From: Dechloromonas hortensis
GTDB taxonomy: Bacteria; Pseudomonadota; Gammaproteobacteria; Burkholderiales; Rhodocyclaceae
Assembly (NCBI RefSeq): GCF_009469765.1
Contig: NZ_SSSQ01000011.1
Location: 62,001 to 126,000, forward strand
Reading direction: 5' to 3'
DNA length: 64,000 bases
A model generated the notes under the pieces. The model saw nothing but the letters and a program-made list of their open reading frames with translations, had not been told where the DNA came from and did not search any database. Of this stretch, positions 25,908 through 34,009 are shown piece by piece (position 1 is the first letter of the stretch; every line of letters begins with the position of its first letter). The position numbers were made by a program, and so were the translations under genes.

Positions 25908-25972
25908 AAGCCAGCGCCAGCCAATTAGCCAGCCCCGATGAGGGGCGGCTTTTTTTGGTCGGCCAGCCAGAG
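25908..25972 (+). repeat. CAGCCAGC-rich leader, copy 5
   Basis: AAGCCAGCGCCAGCCAATT then AGCCAGCCCC, and GGCCAGCCAGAG further on, lie on either side of the terminator hairpin before the P19 gene. Confidence 0.6.
25928..25956 (+). terminator. Terminator or attenuator between exbD and the P19 gene
   Basis: GCC-A-GCCCC pairs with GGGGC-GGC around a GATGA loop and is followed by seven T. It is placed to end the tonB operon or to attenuate readthrough into the iron-uptake operon. Confidence 0.72.
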
Positions 25973-25990
25973 ACTTTCAGGGAGTCAACA

Positions 25991-26536
25991 ATGCTGTCCA
26001 CCAAAAAAATCATCAGCGCACTCGTACTGGCCGCCGCCTTCGCCAGCTCGGCCCAGGCCCTCGAATACCCGATTGGCGTGCCGCAGCACCGCGCCGGCAT
26101 GGAAGTCGCCGCCGTCTATCTGCAACCGGTCGAAATGGAGCCGGAAGGCCACATGCGCAAGGCGTCGGAATCCGACATCCACATCGAAGCCGACATTCAC
26201 GCCCTGGCCAACAATCCGAACGGTTTCGAGGAAGGGGCCTGGATTCCCTACCTGCTGGTCAAGTTCGAAGTTTCCAAGATCGGCGGCGACTACAAGGTGG
26301 CCGGCGATTTCATGCCGATGGTCGCCAACGACGGCCCGCACTACGGCGACAACATCAAGCTGGCCGGCCCCGGCAAGTACAAGGTGAAGTACACCGTGCT
26401 GCCGCCGTCGGAAAACAAGCATGCCCATTTCGGCCGCCACACCGACCGCGCCACCGGCGTTCGCCCGTGGTTCAAGCCGTTTGAAGTCGAGTACGAATTT
26501 ACCTACGTCGGGATCGGCAAAAAAGGCGGCTACTGA
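25991..26536 (+). CDS. Periplasmic P19/FetP-type iron transport protein
   Basis: 181 residues from the ATG at 25991. The signal peptide is IISALVLAAAFASSAQA. The mature protein has the P19/Tp34 features: YPIGVPQHRAGMEVAAVYLQ, MEPEGHMRKASESDIHIEAD and ENKHAHFGRHTDRATG, with Met/His/Glu that bind copper and iron in homologs. P19-like proteins work with FTR1-type permeases in iron acquisition. It opens an operon of P19, porin-like protein, cupredoxin, FTR1 and a polyferredoxin. The porin gene follows two bases later. Confidence 0.9.
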   Translation: MLSTKKIISALVLAAAFASSAQALEYPIGVPQHRAGMEVAAVYLQPVEMEPEGHMRKASESDIHIEADIHALANNPNGFEEGAWIPYLLVKFEVSKIGGDYKVAGDFMPMVANDGPHYGDNIKLAGPGKYKVKYTVLPPSENKHAHFGRHTDRATGVRPWFKPFEVEYEFTYVGIGKKGGY

Positions 26537-26538
26537 TC

Positions 26539-28011
26539 ATGCGCTTCGCCAAACTGACCGCTGCGCTGGTCGCGGCGGGGCTGGCCCTGCCTGCCCTGGC
26601 CGCCCCGACCGAGAGCGCATTGCTTGAAAAACTGGCTGCCCGCCTGGAAAAACTGGAAGCCCGCAACGCCGACCTGGAAAAGGAAGTGAAGGCGCTGAAG
26701 GGTGAAAACGAACGCGTCGCCCAAGGTCTCGACAGCCCGCGCCTGTCGCAATACGAACCGGAACTGACGGTACGCCTGAAGGCGGTCGAAAAAGACGCGC
26801 TGGAAATGAAGAAGGCCTCGAAGATCGCCGAAGGCCTGGAAGGCATCAAGGTCGGCGCCTCCCTGGCCACCGTCGGCCAGCATGCCTGGGGTCTGCCCAA
26901 GGATATCGACAACGGCAGCAGCCAGCTCAACTACCGGGCCGATGTCTCGGTCGAACTGCCGCTCGCTCCGGTTGGCGACATCGACCACAAGCTGTTCGCC
27001 CATCTGCGCATGGGCCAGGGTCTCGGCCTCAATGCCGCTTTCTCCAATCTCGGCCACTTCGCCAGCGCCCCCAATGCGCTCGCCTTCCGCGCCTCCGGCG
27101 CCAGCCCGGACGACTCGGTGACCATCCTCGGCCAGGCCTGGTACCAGGCGGCGATTCCGCTGCCCTTCCTCGGTTTCAAGCCCTACTCGCGGGAAACCCT
27201 GGAGCTGACCTTCGGCAAGATGGACATCTTCGGTTTCTTCGACCAGAACGCGGCGGCCGGCGACGAATCGAAGCAATTCCTGAACTCGGTCTTCGTCCAT
27301 AACCCGCTGCTCGATGCGGCCGGCGAAGTCGGCGTCGATGCCAACGGCTTCCAGCCCGGCTTTGTCGCCTCCTACCTGAACTACTTCGACAAGCCGCAGC
27401 CGTGGCGCCTGTCGGTCGGCGTCTTCGGTACCGGCGACAAGGGTGCCAACTACCAACGCAGCCTCTCTTCGCCGCTGTTGATGGTGCAGGCCGAGAAACA
27501 ACTGCGCTTCGACGGCCTGCTCGGCAACTATCGCCTGTATGGCTGGAACCGCAGCCAGGGCGTCGATTACGACGGGACGCTGAACAAGCATACCGGCATC
27601 GGCGCTTCGATCGACCAGCGGGTCGGCGACGGGGTCCGGCTGTTCGCCCGTTACGGCAAGCTGGTCAAGGGCGAACTGCCGTTCAACCAGGCGGTTACCG
27701 CCGGTGCCGAGTTCTCCGGCAGCTACTGGAGTCGCGGTGCCGACGCCCTCGGTATCGCCGGCGCCTGGCTGCAGTCGGGCAAGGGCTACCGGACGAGCAC
27801 GGCCAGCGCCTGGCTCGACGACAACCAGTCGCTGCTGGCCTACAGCTTCACGCCGCAGGGTGCCGAGCAGGTCGCGGAAGTCTATTACCGCTATCGCGTC
27901 TCGTCGCAGTTCGAGCTGTCGCCGGACTTCCAGTATGTCACCAACGGCGGTGGCAATGCGGATGCCAAGTCGGTCAAGGTCTTCGCCGTGCGCGCCAATA
28001 TCGCTTACTGA
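26539..28011 (+). CDS. Outer-membrane porin with coiled-coil stalk, OprB-like
   Basis: 490 residues. The signal peptide is LTAALVAAGLALPALA. Residues 25-62 form a heptad-rich coiled coil (LLEKLAARLEKLEARNADLE) of the kind that anchors some porins to peptidoglycan or trimerises them. The remainder is beta-barrel-like with carbohydrate-porin-type strands (LTFGKMDIFGFFDQNAA; YWSRGADALGIAGAWLQSGK) and ends in ANIAY. OprB-type porins usually take up sugars. Here it lies between P19 and a cupredoxin in an iron operon, so passage of iron complexes is an inference from context. Confidence 0.75.
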   Translation: MRFAKLTAALVAAGLALPALAAPTESALLEKLAARLEKLEARNADLEKEVKALKGENERVAQGLDSPRLSQYEPELTVRLKAVEKDALEMKKASKIAEGLEGIKVGASLATVGQHAWGLPKDIDNGSSQLNYRADVSVELPLAPVGDIDHKLFAHLRMGQGLGLNAAFSNLGHFASAPNALAFRASGASPDDSVTILGQAWYQAAIPLPFLGFKPYSRETLELTFGKMDIFGFFDQNAAAGDESKQFLNSVFVHNPLLDAAGEVGVDANGFQPGFVASYLNYFDKPQPWRLSVGVFGTGDKGANYQRSLSSPLLMVQAEKQLRFDGLLGNYRLYGWNRSQGVDYDGTLNKHTGIGASIDQRVGDGVRLFARYGKLVKGELPFNQAVTAGAEFSGSYWSRGADALGIAGAWLQSGKGYRTSTASAWLDDNQSLLAYSFTPQGAEQVAEVYYRYRVSSQFELSPDFQYVTNGGGNADAKSVKVFAVRANIAY

Positions 28012-28019
28012 GGAATCAT

Positions 28020-28352
28020 ATGAAACACGCTCTCCATTCCGTGGTTTTTGGCCTTTTTCTGGCGTCGACCGCAGCAATTGCCGACGACATGCCGACCATC
28101 AAGCTGTTGATGAAGGACGGCCGTCTTTTCCCCGAAACGCTGGAAGTACCGGCCAACACCCGCTTCCGGCTGGAGGTGAAGAACGAGGGGCCGGGGGCCA
28201 CGGAATTCGAGAGCCTGGAATTGAAGAAGGAACTGGTGCTGGCCCCGGGCGTCACCCGCAACCTGGTCTTCTTTCCGATGAAACCCGGCACTTACAAGTT
28301 CTTTGACGATTTCCACCCGGAAACGGGCCAGGGCAAGATCGTCGCCAAATAA
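28020..28352 (+). CDS. Periplasmic cupredoxin-like protein of the FTR1 operon
   Basis: 110 residues from the ATG at 28020, which has GAGGAAT upstream. The signal peptide VVFGLFLASTAAIA is encoded largely by a dispersed-element copy. The mature ~90 residues are a cupredoxin_1-type beta-sandwich (FPETLEVPANTRFRLEVKNE; FFPMKPGTYKFFDDFHPETG), like the cupredoxin domain in EfeO and its relatives. A complete type-1 copper set (His, Cys, His, Met) is not evident, since no Cys is present. It probably helps deliver or oxidise iron for the FTR1 permease. Confidence 0.8.
   Translation: MKHALHSVVFGLFLASTAAIADDMPTIKLLMKDGRLFPETLEVPANTRFRLEVKNEGPGATEFESLELKKELVLAPGVTRNLVFFPMKPGTYKFFDDFHPETGQGKIVAK
28043..28075 (-). 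repeat. Dispersed GTCGAC/GGCAAAAA element, copy 6 (signal peptide of cupredoxin)
   Basis: On the minus strand it reads GCTGCGGTCGACGCCAG then AAAAAGGCCAAAAACC. In the gene direction it encodes VFGLFLASTAA. Confidence 0.88.
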
Positions 28353-28376
28353 AAACAAGCCGCAACGGAGCACAGC

Positions 28377-29180
28377 ATGGGTAACGCCTTTTTCGTAGTC
28401 TGGCGGGAAAGCCTCGAAGCCTTCCTGATCGCCGGCATCCTCTACGCCTGGCTGCAGGCCAACGACAGCAGCGGCAAGGGCAAGCGCGCCCTCTTTGCCG
28501 GCCTGGCCGCCGGTGCCGGCCTCGCCCTGCTGCTCGGCTGGGCGCTGCTCTCGGTGCAGGACGAACTGACCGGCGAGGCGCTGGAAATCTTCCAGACGGC
28601 GACGCTCTTCGTCGCCGCCGGCCTGATTACCCAGATGGTGCTCTGGATGCGCAAGCATGGCCGTCAAATGAAGGCCCGGCTGCATGCCGACCTCGCTTCG
28701 GCCCGCGACCGCTCCGGCTTCCTCGGCGTCGCCGTCGTCGCGGCGCTGGCCGTCGCCCGCGAAGGGGCGGAAACGGTGATCTTCCTCTACGGCCTGGCCC
28801 AGGGTGGCGAGATGTCGGCGCTGGCCTTCGGCAGCGTCACCGGCTTCGCCGCCGCCGGCTTCACCGCCTGGCTGGCCGCCCGGAGCCTGGCAAAATTGAA
28901 TATCGGCCTGCTCCTCCGCTTGTCCTCGATCCTGCTGCTGATCCTCGCCTCGGCCCTGCTGATCGCCGCCATCGACCGCCTGATCGGCGCCGGCTGGCTG
29001 CCGCCGCTGCTCGACCCGGTCTGGGACAGTTCGCTGCTGATCGACGACACCACCAAGGCCGGCAAACTGATCGCCGACTTTTCCGGCTACCGCGCCCGCC
29101 CCGCCCTGAGCAGCCTGCTCGCCTGGGCCGCCTACTGGGGCGTCGTGCTCTTCGCCTGGCGGAGAACCGGTCGTGGCTGA
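28377..29180 (+). CDS. FTR1/EfeU-type high-affinity iron permease
   Basis: 267 residues and about seven membrane helices. Both RExxE iron-binding motifs are present: RESLE at residue 10 (VVWRESLEAFLIAGI) and REGAE around residue 127 (LAVAREGAETVIFLYGL). Members take up Fe(III), or Fe(II) after oxidation, at the inner membrane. It follows P19 and the cupredoxin and overlaps the polyferredoxin gene by eight bases, matching the FetMP/P19 type of system rather than EfeUOB. Confidence 0.93.
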   Translation: MGNAFFVVWRESLEAFLIAGILYAWLQANDSSGKGKRALFAGLAAGAGLALLLGWALLSVQDELTGEALEIFQTATLFVAAGLITQMVLWMRKHGRQMKARLHADLASARDRSGFLGVAVVAALAVAREGAETVIFLYGLAQGGEMSALAFGSVTGFAAAGFTAWLAARSLAKLNIGLLLRLSSILLLILASALLIAAIDRLIGAGWLPPLLDPVWDSSLLIDDTTKAGKLIADFSGYRARPALSSLLAWAAYWGVVLFAWRRTGRG

Positions 29181-30570
29181 GCAAGTCATCCAGTTCCACC
29201 CAAGTAGGCTCGCGCCCCGTACTCGACTGGCAAAAGTCGGCCTTTTCCTGAGGAAAAACCGCCGCCCTATCATCGCCCTCCAGTGGCTGATCGTCATCCT
29301 CTACGCCGCGATGGTCATCATCCCGGCGTTTTTGCCTTTGCCGCCGGAAAGCGCCCACATCTGGGACAACCTGCGGCTGTTCGCCCAGTTCTGCTTCTGG
29401 GGCCTGTGGTGGCCGGGGGTGATGATCGCCACGGTGACCATGGGCCGCGTCTGGTGCGGCCTGTTCTGCCCGGAAGGTGCGATTTCCGAATGGGTCAGCC
29501 AGTACGGCCGCGGCAAGGCGTTGCCCGGCTGGCTCAAATGGTCGGGCTGGCCTTTCGTCGCCTTCATCTGCACCACGGTCTACGGCCAGCTGGTCAGCGT
29601 TTATGAATATCCGCAGGCCGCGCTGCTGGTCCTTGGCGGCTCGACCATCGCCGCCATCGTCATCGGCCTGCTTTACGGCCGCGAGAAGCGCATCTGGTGC
29701 CGCTACCTGTGCCCGGCCTCCGGCGTCTTCGCCGTGCTGGCCAAGATCGCCCCGCTCCACTACAAGGTCGACCGCGCCGCCTGGGACCGCCATCAGGGCG
29801 ATTTCGAGCCGGTCAATTGCGCCCCGCTGCTCGACGTCCGACGCATGACCAGTGCTTCCGAATGCCATAGCTGCGGCCGTTGCGCCGGCCAGCGCGACGC
29901 CGTCACCTATGCCGCCCGCTCGCCGTTCAGCGAAATCCTCGATTTCAACAACCCGGCCAAGACGCCGGATGCCCTGACCCTGGTTTATGGCGTACTCGGC
30001 GTCGCCACCGCCGCCTTCCAGTGGACGCTCAGCCCGTGGTTCCTGCACGCCAAGCTGGCGCTGGCCGAATGGCTGGTCGAGCATGACCATTTCGCGCTGC
30101 TCGACAACGATGTGCCCTGGTGGCTGCTGACCCATTACCCGGAAGCCAACGACCTGTTCACCTGGCTCGACGGCGCCTTGATCCTCGCCTACCTGCTCGG
30201 CGGCGGCTTCCTGCTCGGCAGCCTGCTGCTGGTCGGCCCTGCCCTGGCCAGCCGCCTGCTTAAGCACAGTGCCTTGAGCTGGCAGCGTTTCACCCTCGCC
30301 CTGACGCCGCTCGCTGCGGCCAGCGTCATCCTCGGTTTGTCGATGCTCACCGTCACCCACCTCAAGGCCGAGCATCTGTGGCTCGGCTGGCTGCCCGGGT
30401 TCCGCATCGCGCTGCTCGCTGCCGGCTGCCTGGGCAGCCTGTGGCTGGTGCTGCAGCTAGTCCGCCGGTCAACGGCCCAAAAATGGCAAAAAGCACTGGC
30501 CGGACTGGTCATGCTGTCGCCGCTCGGGCTGATGGCGACGATCTGGAGCCTGGTTTTCTTCATTTGGTAG
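29173..30570 (+). CDS. Membrane-bound 4Fe-4S polyferredoxin (NapH/CcoG-like)
   Basis: 465 residues starting at a GTG inside the end of the FTR1 gene. Several membrane helices (PIIALQWLIVILYAAMVIIP; AALLVLGGSTIAAIVIGLLY; LILAYLLGGGFLLGSLLLVG) surround cysteine motifs VWCGLFCPEG and WCRYLCPASG, of the NapH type, and CHSCGRC. Such proteins pass electrons across the membrane through iron-sulfur clusters. Proteins of this type recur beside P19-FTR1 permeases and are thought to reduce or load iron. A dispersed element copy lies in the final quarter (RRSTAQKWQKAL). Confidence 0.85.
   Translation: MAEQVIQFHPSRLAPRTRLAKVGLFLRKNRRPIIALQWLIVILYAAMVIIPAFLPLPPESAHIWDNLRLFAQFCFWGLWWPGVMIATVTMGRVWCGLFCPEGAISEWVSQYGRGKALPGWLKWSGWPFVAFICTTVYGQLVSVYEYPQAALLVLGGSTIAAIVIGLLYGREKRIWCRYLCPASGVFAVLAKIAPLHYKVDRAAWDRHQGDFEPVNCAPLLDVRRMTSASECHSCGRCAGQRDAVTYAARSPFSEILDFNNPAKTPDALTLVYGVLGVATAAFQWTLSPWFLHAKLALAEWLVEHDHFALLDNDVPWWLLTHYPEANDLFTWLDGALILAYLLGGGFLLGSLLLVGPALASRLLKHSALSWQRFTLALTPLAAASVILGLSMLTVTHLKAEHLWLGWLPGFRIALLAAGCLGSLWLVLQLVRRSTAQKWQKALAGLVMLSPLGLMATIWSLVFFIW
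30462..30494 (+). repeat. Dispersed GTCGAC/GGCAAAAA element, copy 7 (in polyferredoxin gene)
   Basis: CCGCCGGTCAACGGCCC then AAAAATGGCAAAAAGC, with GTCGAC changed to GTCAAC. It encodes RRSTAQKWQKA between two membrane helices. Confidence 0.75.
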
Positions 30571-30604
30571 GAAAATCACGGGCAACCGTTATCACGACAA
30601 ACCA

Positions 30605-32548
30605 ATGACGCTTTCCGCCAGCAACGCCATCCTCCTCGTCGGCCACCCCAATGTCGGCAAATCGGTGCTCTTTCACCGCCTGACCGGGGCTTACGTCAAC
30701 GTTTCCAACTACCCCGGCACCACCGTCGAAGTGACCCGGGCCAGCGCCCGCTTCGATCATCAGGTCGCCTTGCTCGACACGCCGGGCGTCCTTGCCCTGC
30801 CCTCGCGCAGCGACGACGAACGGGCGACGATGCGCGCCCTGCTCAAGGAGTCGACGCGCAGCCTGGTCCAGGTCGGCGATGCCAAGAACCTGCGCCGGAC
30901 ACTGACCCTGACCGCCCTGCTCGCCGAACTCGGCGTGCCGATGGTGCTCGCCCTGAACATGCACGACGAAGCGGCAGCGCGCGGCGTCACCGTCGACATT
31001 GCCGCCCTCGGCGAAGAACTCGGCATGCCGGTACTGGCCACCGTCGCCACCGGCGGCGAAGGCATCGGCGAACTGACGGCCAGCCTGGGCCAGGCCCGGG
31101 CGCCGCAAGCCCTGCTCCGCTACGACGCGGCAATCGAGGACGACATCGGCCAGGTCAGCACCTGGATCAGCCGCCATGCCGCCCACCCGCACCTGGCAGC
31201 GCGCGGCCTGGCCATCCTTTATCTCGGCGGCGATTCGGAAGTCGCCGACTGGTTGCGCGAAACGGCCGGCGAACAATTTGCCGAACTGGCAGCACTCCGT
31301 CAGGCAGCGGCCAGCCGGGCGGAAGGCGACCTGCCGACGCTGCTTGCCCGCGAACGCACCGAGGCGGCCGATGCGCTGGCCGCCAGCGTCATCCAGCGCG
31401 CCGTCAAGAGCAGCCCGCTGCTCTCGCAACGCATCGGCCAGTATGTCGTGCATCCGCTGTGGGGCATTCCCATCCTGCTCGGCGTGCTGTTCGCCGTTTA
31501 CGAATTGGTCGGCGTCTTCGGCGCGACGACGCTGGTCGGCCTGATGGAAGAGGATCTCTTCGAAGGCATCCTGAACCCGGCCTTCACGCATTTCGTCACT
31601 GCTGCGGTCGACCTCCCCTGGTTGCAGGAATTGCTGGTCGGCCAGTACGGCCTGTGGACGATGGGCATGACCTACGCGCTGGCGCTGATCCTGCCCATCG
31701 TCACCACCTTCTTCTTCGCCTTCGGCGTGCTCGAAGACTCGGGCTACCTGCCGCGCCTGACGGTGATCGCCAACCGCCTGTTCGCGATGATCGGCCTCAA
31801 CGGCCGCGCCGTGCTGCCGATGGTGCTCGGCCTCGGCTGCGTGACGATGGCGACGCTGACGACACGCATCCTGCATTCGCCGCGCGAACGGCTGATCACC
31901 ATCTTCCTGCTCGCCCTCGCCATCCCGTGCTCGGCCCAGTTGGGCGTCGTCCTCGGCATGTTGGGCGGCGTCTCCTTCACGGCCGTGCTGGTCTGGGCCC
32001 TGGCCATGGTCGGCGTCCTGCTGCTGGCCGGCTTCCTCGCCGCCCGGCTGATCCCCGGCCGGCGCATTCCGCTGGTCACCGAATTGCCGCCGATGCGCCT
32101 GCCGATCCTCGGCAATGTGCTGAAAAAGACCGGCGGCCGGCTCAAGTGGTACCTGATCGAAGTCATCCCGCTCTTCCTGCTCGGCACCTTCATCATGTAC
32201 GCGCTCGACAAGACCGGCGCCCTGCCCGCCATCATCGAAGCCGGCGAACCGCTCGTCACCGGCTGGCTCGGCTTGCCCAAGGAAGCCTCGGCCGCCTTCG
32301 TCATGGGCTTCCTGCGCCGCGACTTCGGCGCTACCGGCCTGTTCGCGATGGCGCACAGCCTGTCGCCGATCCAGGCCGTGGTCGGCATGATCACCATCAC
32401 GCTGTTCATCCCCTGCTTTGCCAGCCTGATGATGATGGTCAAGGAACAAGGCGCCAAGACGGCACTGCTCATGGTCGGCCTGATCGTGCCCTTCGCCTTC
32501 TTCATCGGCGGCCTGTTCAACATCGCGCTGCGCGCCCTCTGGAGCTGA
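30605..32548 (+). CDS. feoB: FeoB ferrous iron transporter
   Basis: 647 residues, shorter than the ~770 of E. coli FeoB. The N-terminal G domain has GHPNVGKS (G1), DTPG (G3) and NMHD (G4). The membrane part has two Gate-like halves (LPIVTTFFFAFGVLEDSGYL; LNGRAVLPMVLGLGCVTMAT). It takes up Fe(II). The order feoB-feoA is reversed from the common feoA-feoB. The end of the preceding polyferredoxin gene is 34 bases away, so it may share that operon. Confidence 0.93.
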   Translation: MTLSASNAILLVGHPNVGKSVLFHRLTGAYVNVSNYPGTTVEVTRASARFDHQVALLDTPGVLALPSRSDDERATMRALLKESTRSLVQVGDAKNLRRTLTLTALLAELGVPMVLALNMHDEAAARGVTVDIAALGEELGMPVLATVATGGEGIGELTASLGQARAPQALLRYDAAIEDDIGQVSTWISRHAAHPHLAARGLAILYLGGDSEVADWLRETAGEQFAELAALRQAAASRAEGDLPTLLARERTEAADALAASVIQRAVKSSPLLSQRIGQYVVHPLWGIPILLGVLFAVYELVGVFGATTLVGLMEEDLFEGILNPAFTHFVTAAVDLPWLQELLVGQYGLWTMGMTYALALILPIVTTFFFAFGVLEDSGYLPRLTVIANRLFAMIGLNGRAVLPMVLGLGCVTMATLTTRILHSPRERLITIFLLALAIPCSAQLGVVLGMLGGVSFTAVLVWALAMVGVLLLAGFLAARLIPGRRIPLVTELPPMRLPILGNVLKKTGGRLKWYLIEVIPLFLLGTFIMYALDKTGALPAIIEAGEPLVTGWLGLPKEASAAFVMGFLRRDFGATGLFAMAHSLSPIQAVVGMITITLFIPCFASLMMMVKEQGAKTALLMVGLIVPFAFFIGGLFNIALRALWS

Positions 32549-32550
32549 GC

Positions 32551-32808
32551 ATGTCAGCCAAACACGAAGCCCGCCTGCCGCTCGCCTTCATTCAACCGGG
32601 CAGCGAAGTCCGCCTGGCGGCGCTCGGCGACGAAATCGACCCGCTCCAGCGCGAACAACTGACTGCCTACGGCCTGGCCGAAAACCGCCCGCTGCGGGTT
32701 TTGCAGCAGCGGCCGATGACGGTCATTCTGGCCGACGAGGTGGAACTGGCGCTCGAACATGCGGTCGCAAGGCATATCTGGGTGGAAAAGGATGTTGCCA
32801 ACGCCTAG
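32551..32808 (+). CDS. feoA: FeoA-domain protein
   Basis: 85 residues of the FeoA SH3-like fold (FIQPGSEVRLAALGDEIDPL; QREQLTAYGLAENRPLRVLQ; DEVELALEHAVARHIWV). FeoA is a small cytosolic partner of FeoB. The ATG comes two bases after the feoB stop with GGAGC as ribosome-binding site. The reading frame is open through feoB, but only this C-terminal part is FeoA. No FeoC was seen. Confidence 0.85.
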   Translation: MSAKHEARLPLAFIQPGSEVRLAALGDEIDPLQREQLTAYGLAENRPLRVLQQRPMTVILADEVELALEHAVARHIWVEKDVANA

Positions 32809-32821
32809 AATGGGCGCTCGG

Positions 32822-32853
32822 GCCAGCCAGCCGTAAGCCGCCAGCCAGCCGCC
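32822..32853 (+). repeat. CAGCCAGC-rich leader, copy 6 (before bacterioferritin)
   Basis: GGCCAGCCAGCCGTAAGC then CGCCAGCCAGCCGCC, ending about 27 bases before the first bacterioferritin start. Confidence 0.65.
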
Positions 32854-32880
32854 AGTTTCCAACGAACTCCGGAGAACTCC

Positions 32881-33366
32881 ATGAAGGGCGACAAGAAAAT
32901 CATCGACATCCTCAACGGCCTGCTGGCCGGCGAGCTGACCGCAGTCGACCAATACCTGATTCACGGCGAAATGTACGCCGACATGGGCCTCAACCACCTG
33001 GCCGAGAAATCCATCCACGAATCCGACCACGAGCGCCAGCACGCCCGGGCGCTGATCCAGCGCATCCTGTTCCTCGAAGGCAAGCCGGACCTCAGCAAGC
33101 GCGACGCCCTGAAGATCGGCAAGACCGTTCCGGAGATGCTGAAATCCGACCTTGCCGTCGAATACAAGGTCGATGGCGAGCTGAAGAAAGCCATCGCCGC
33201 CTGCGAAAAAGCCCAGGACTACGTGACCCGCGAAATGCTGGTCGTCCAGCTCGACGATACCGAGATGGACCACGCCTACTTCCTGGAAAAGCAATTGAAG
33301 CTGATCGAACTGGTCGGCCTGGAAAACTACCAGCAGAGCCAGATGGGCTCGGGCAACCCGGCTTAA
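32881..33366 (+). CDS. bfr: Bacterioferritin subunit with ferroxidase centre, no heme ligand
   Basis: 161 residues, a full-length four-helix bacterioferritin with a GELTAVDQYLIHGEMYADMG start. The di-iron ligands are visible: Glu18, Glu51 and His54 (HERQH), Glu94, and Glu128/His131 (ETEMDH region, TEMDH). The heme-binding Met expected at position 52 is Arg. It should oxidise and store iron but not bind inter-subunit heme on its own. The next gene is its mirror image in function, nine bases downstream. The pair is probably one heteropolymer. Confidence 0.92.
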   Translation: MKGDKKIIDILNGLLAGELTAVDQYLIHGEMYADMGLNHLAEKSIHESDHERQHARALIQRILFLEGKPDLSKRDALKIGKTVPEMLKSDLAVEYKVDGELKKAIAACEKAQDYVTREMLVVQLDDTEMDHAYFLEKQLKLIELVGLENYQQSQMGSGNPA

Positions 33367-33375
33367 GGAGCAGGC

Positions 33376-33858
33376 ATGAAAGGCGAAAAGAAAGTCATCG
33401 AAGCCCTCAACAAGGTGCTGAAGAACGAACTGACCTCGATCAACCAGTATTTCCTGCATGCCCGGATGTTCCGCAACTGGGGCCTGGAAAAGCTCAACGA
33501 CTACCAGTACAAGCAGTCGATCCGCGTCATGAAGGAAGCCGACGAGGTCATCGAACGCATCCTCTTCCTCGAAGGCCTGCCCAACCTGCAGAACCTCGGC
33601 AAGCTGCTGATCGGCGAGAATGTCGTCGAATGCCTGCAGGGCGACCTGAAGTACGAGCAGACCATCCAGCGGCCGCTGCTGATCGAAGCCATCGCACTGT
33701 GCGAGGAACTGCAGGACTACGTCAGCCGCGACCTGCTCGAAGAACTGCTCGAACACTGCGAAGAAGCCATCGACTGGCTGGAGACGCAGCAGTCCCTGAT
33801 CGACAACGTGACGCTGCCAAACTACCTGCAAGCCCACATGGAGCCGGGCGAAGGCTGA
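33376..33858 (+). CDS. bfr: Bacterioferritin subunit with heme ligand, ferroxidase centre lost
   Basis: 160 residues, closer overall to E. coli Bfr ([15 protein letters not shown]). Met52 for heme is kept (RVMKEAD). Ferroxidase ligands are lost: position 51 is Val, 54 is Glu, and the helix-D pair ExxH is replaced by Cys and Ala ([10 protein letters not shown]). It should bind heme and support iron release to Bfd, which lies at 55014, while the upstream subunit oxidises iron. Such two-gene bacterioferritins are known in Neisseria and Magnetospirillum. Confidence 0.92.
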   Translation: MKGEKKVIEALNKVLKNELTSINQYFLHARMFRNWGLEKLNDYQYKQSIRVMKEADEVIERILFLEGLPNLQNLGKLLIGENVVECLQGDLKYEQTIQRPLLIEAIALCEELQDYVSRDLLEELLEHCEEAIDWLETQQSLIDNVTLPNYLQAHMEPGEG

Positions 33859-33874
33859 TTCCCCTCCAGCCCCC

Positions 33875-33903
33875 AAAAAGCCGCAGCCCGTCTGCGGCTT
33901 TTT
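33875..33903 (+). terminator. Terminator after the bacterioferritin pair
   Basis: AAAAAGCCGCAG and CTGCGGCTTTTT form a 12-bp stem with a CCCGT loop, ending in T. It is 17 bases after the stop codon. Confidence 0.9.
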
Positions 33904-33976
33904 GCTGCCCGTCGGCCCGGCATCCATTAGCCGACGCTGATCGAGCCGGTGCTAAACTTGCCGCTTTCGGCCGAGC

Positions 33977-34009
33977 CCGGCGGTCGACTGCTCCAGCAAG
34001 GCAAAAACC
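33977..34009 (+). repeat. Dispersed element, copy abutting a start codon
   Basis: CCGGCGGTCGACTGCTCC then AGCAAGGCAAAAACC. It ends at the base before the ATG of the YeeE gene, so it forms the translation initiation region. Confidence 0.75.

Noticed and set aside
31600..31620. GCTGCGGTCGACCTCCCC inside feoB as an element copy
   Set aside because: The left half matches but the A-rich tail is absent, so chance or full decay cannot be told apart.
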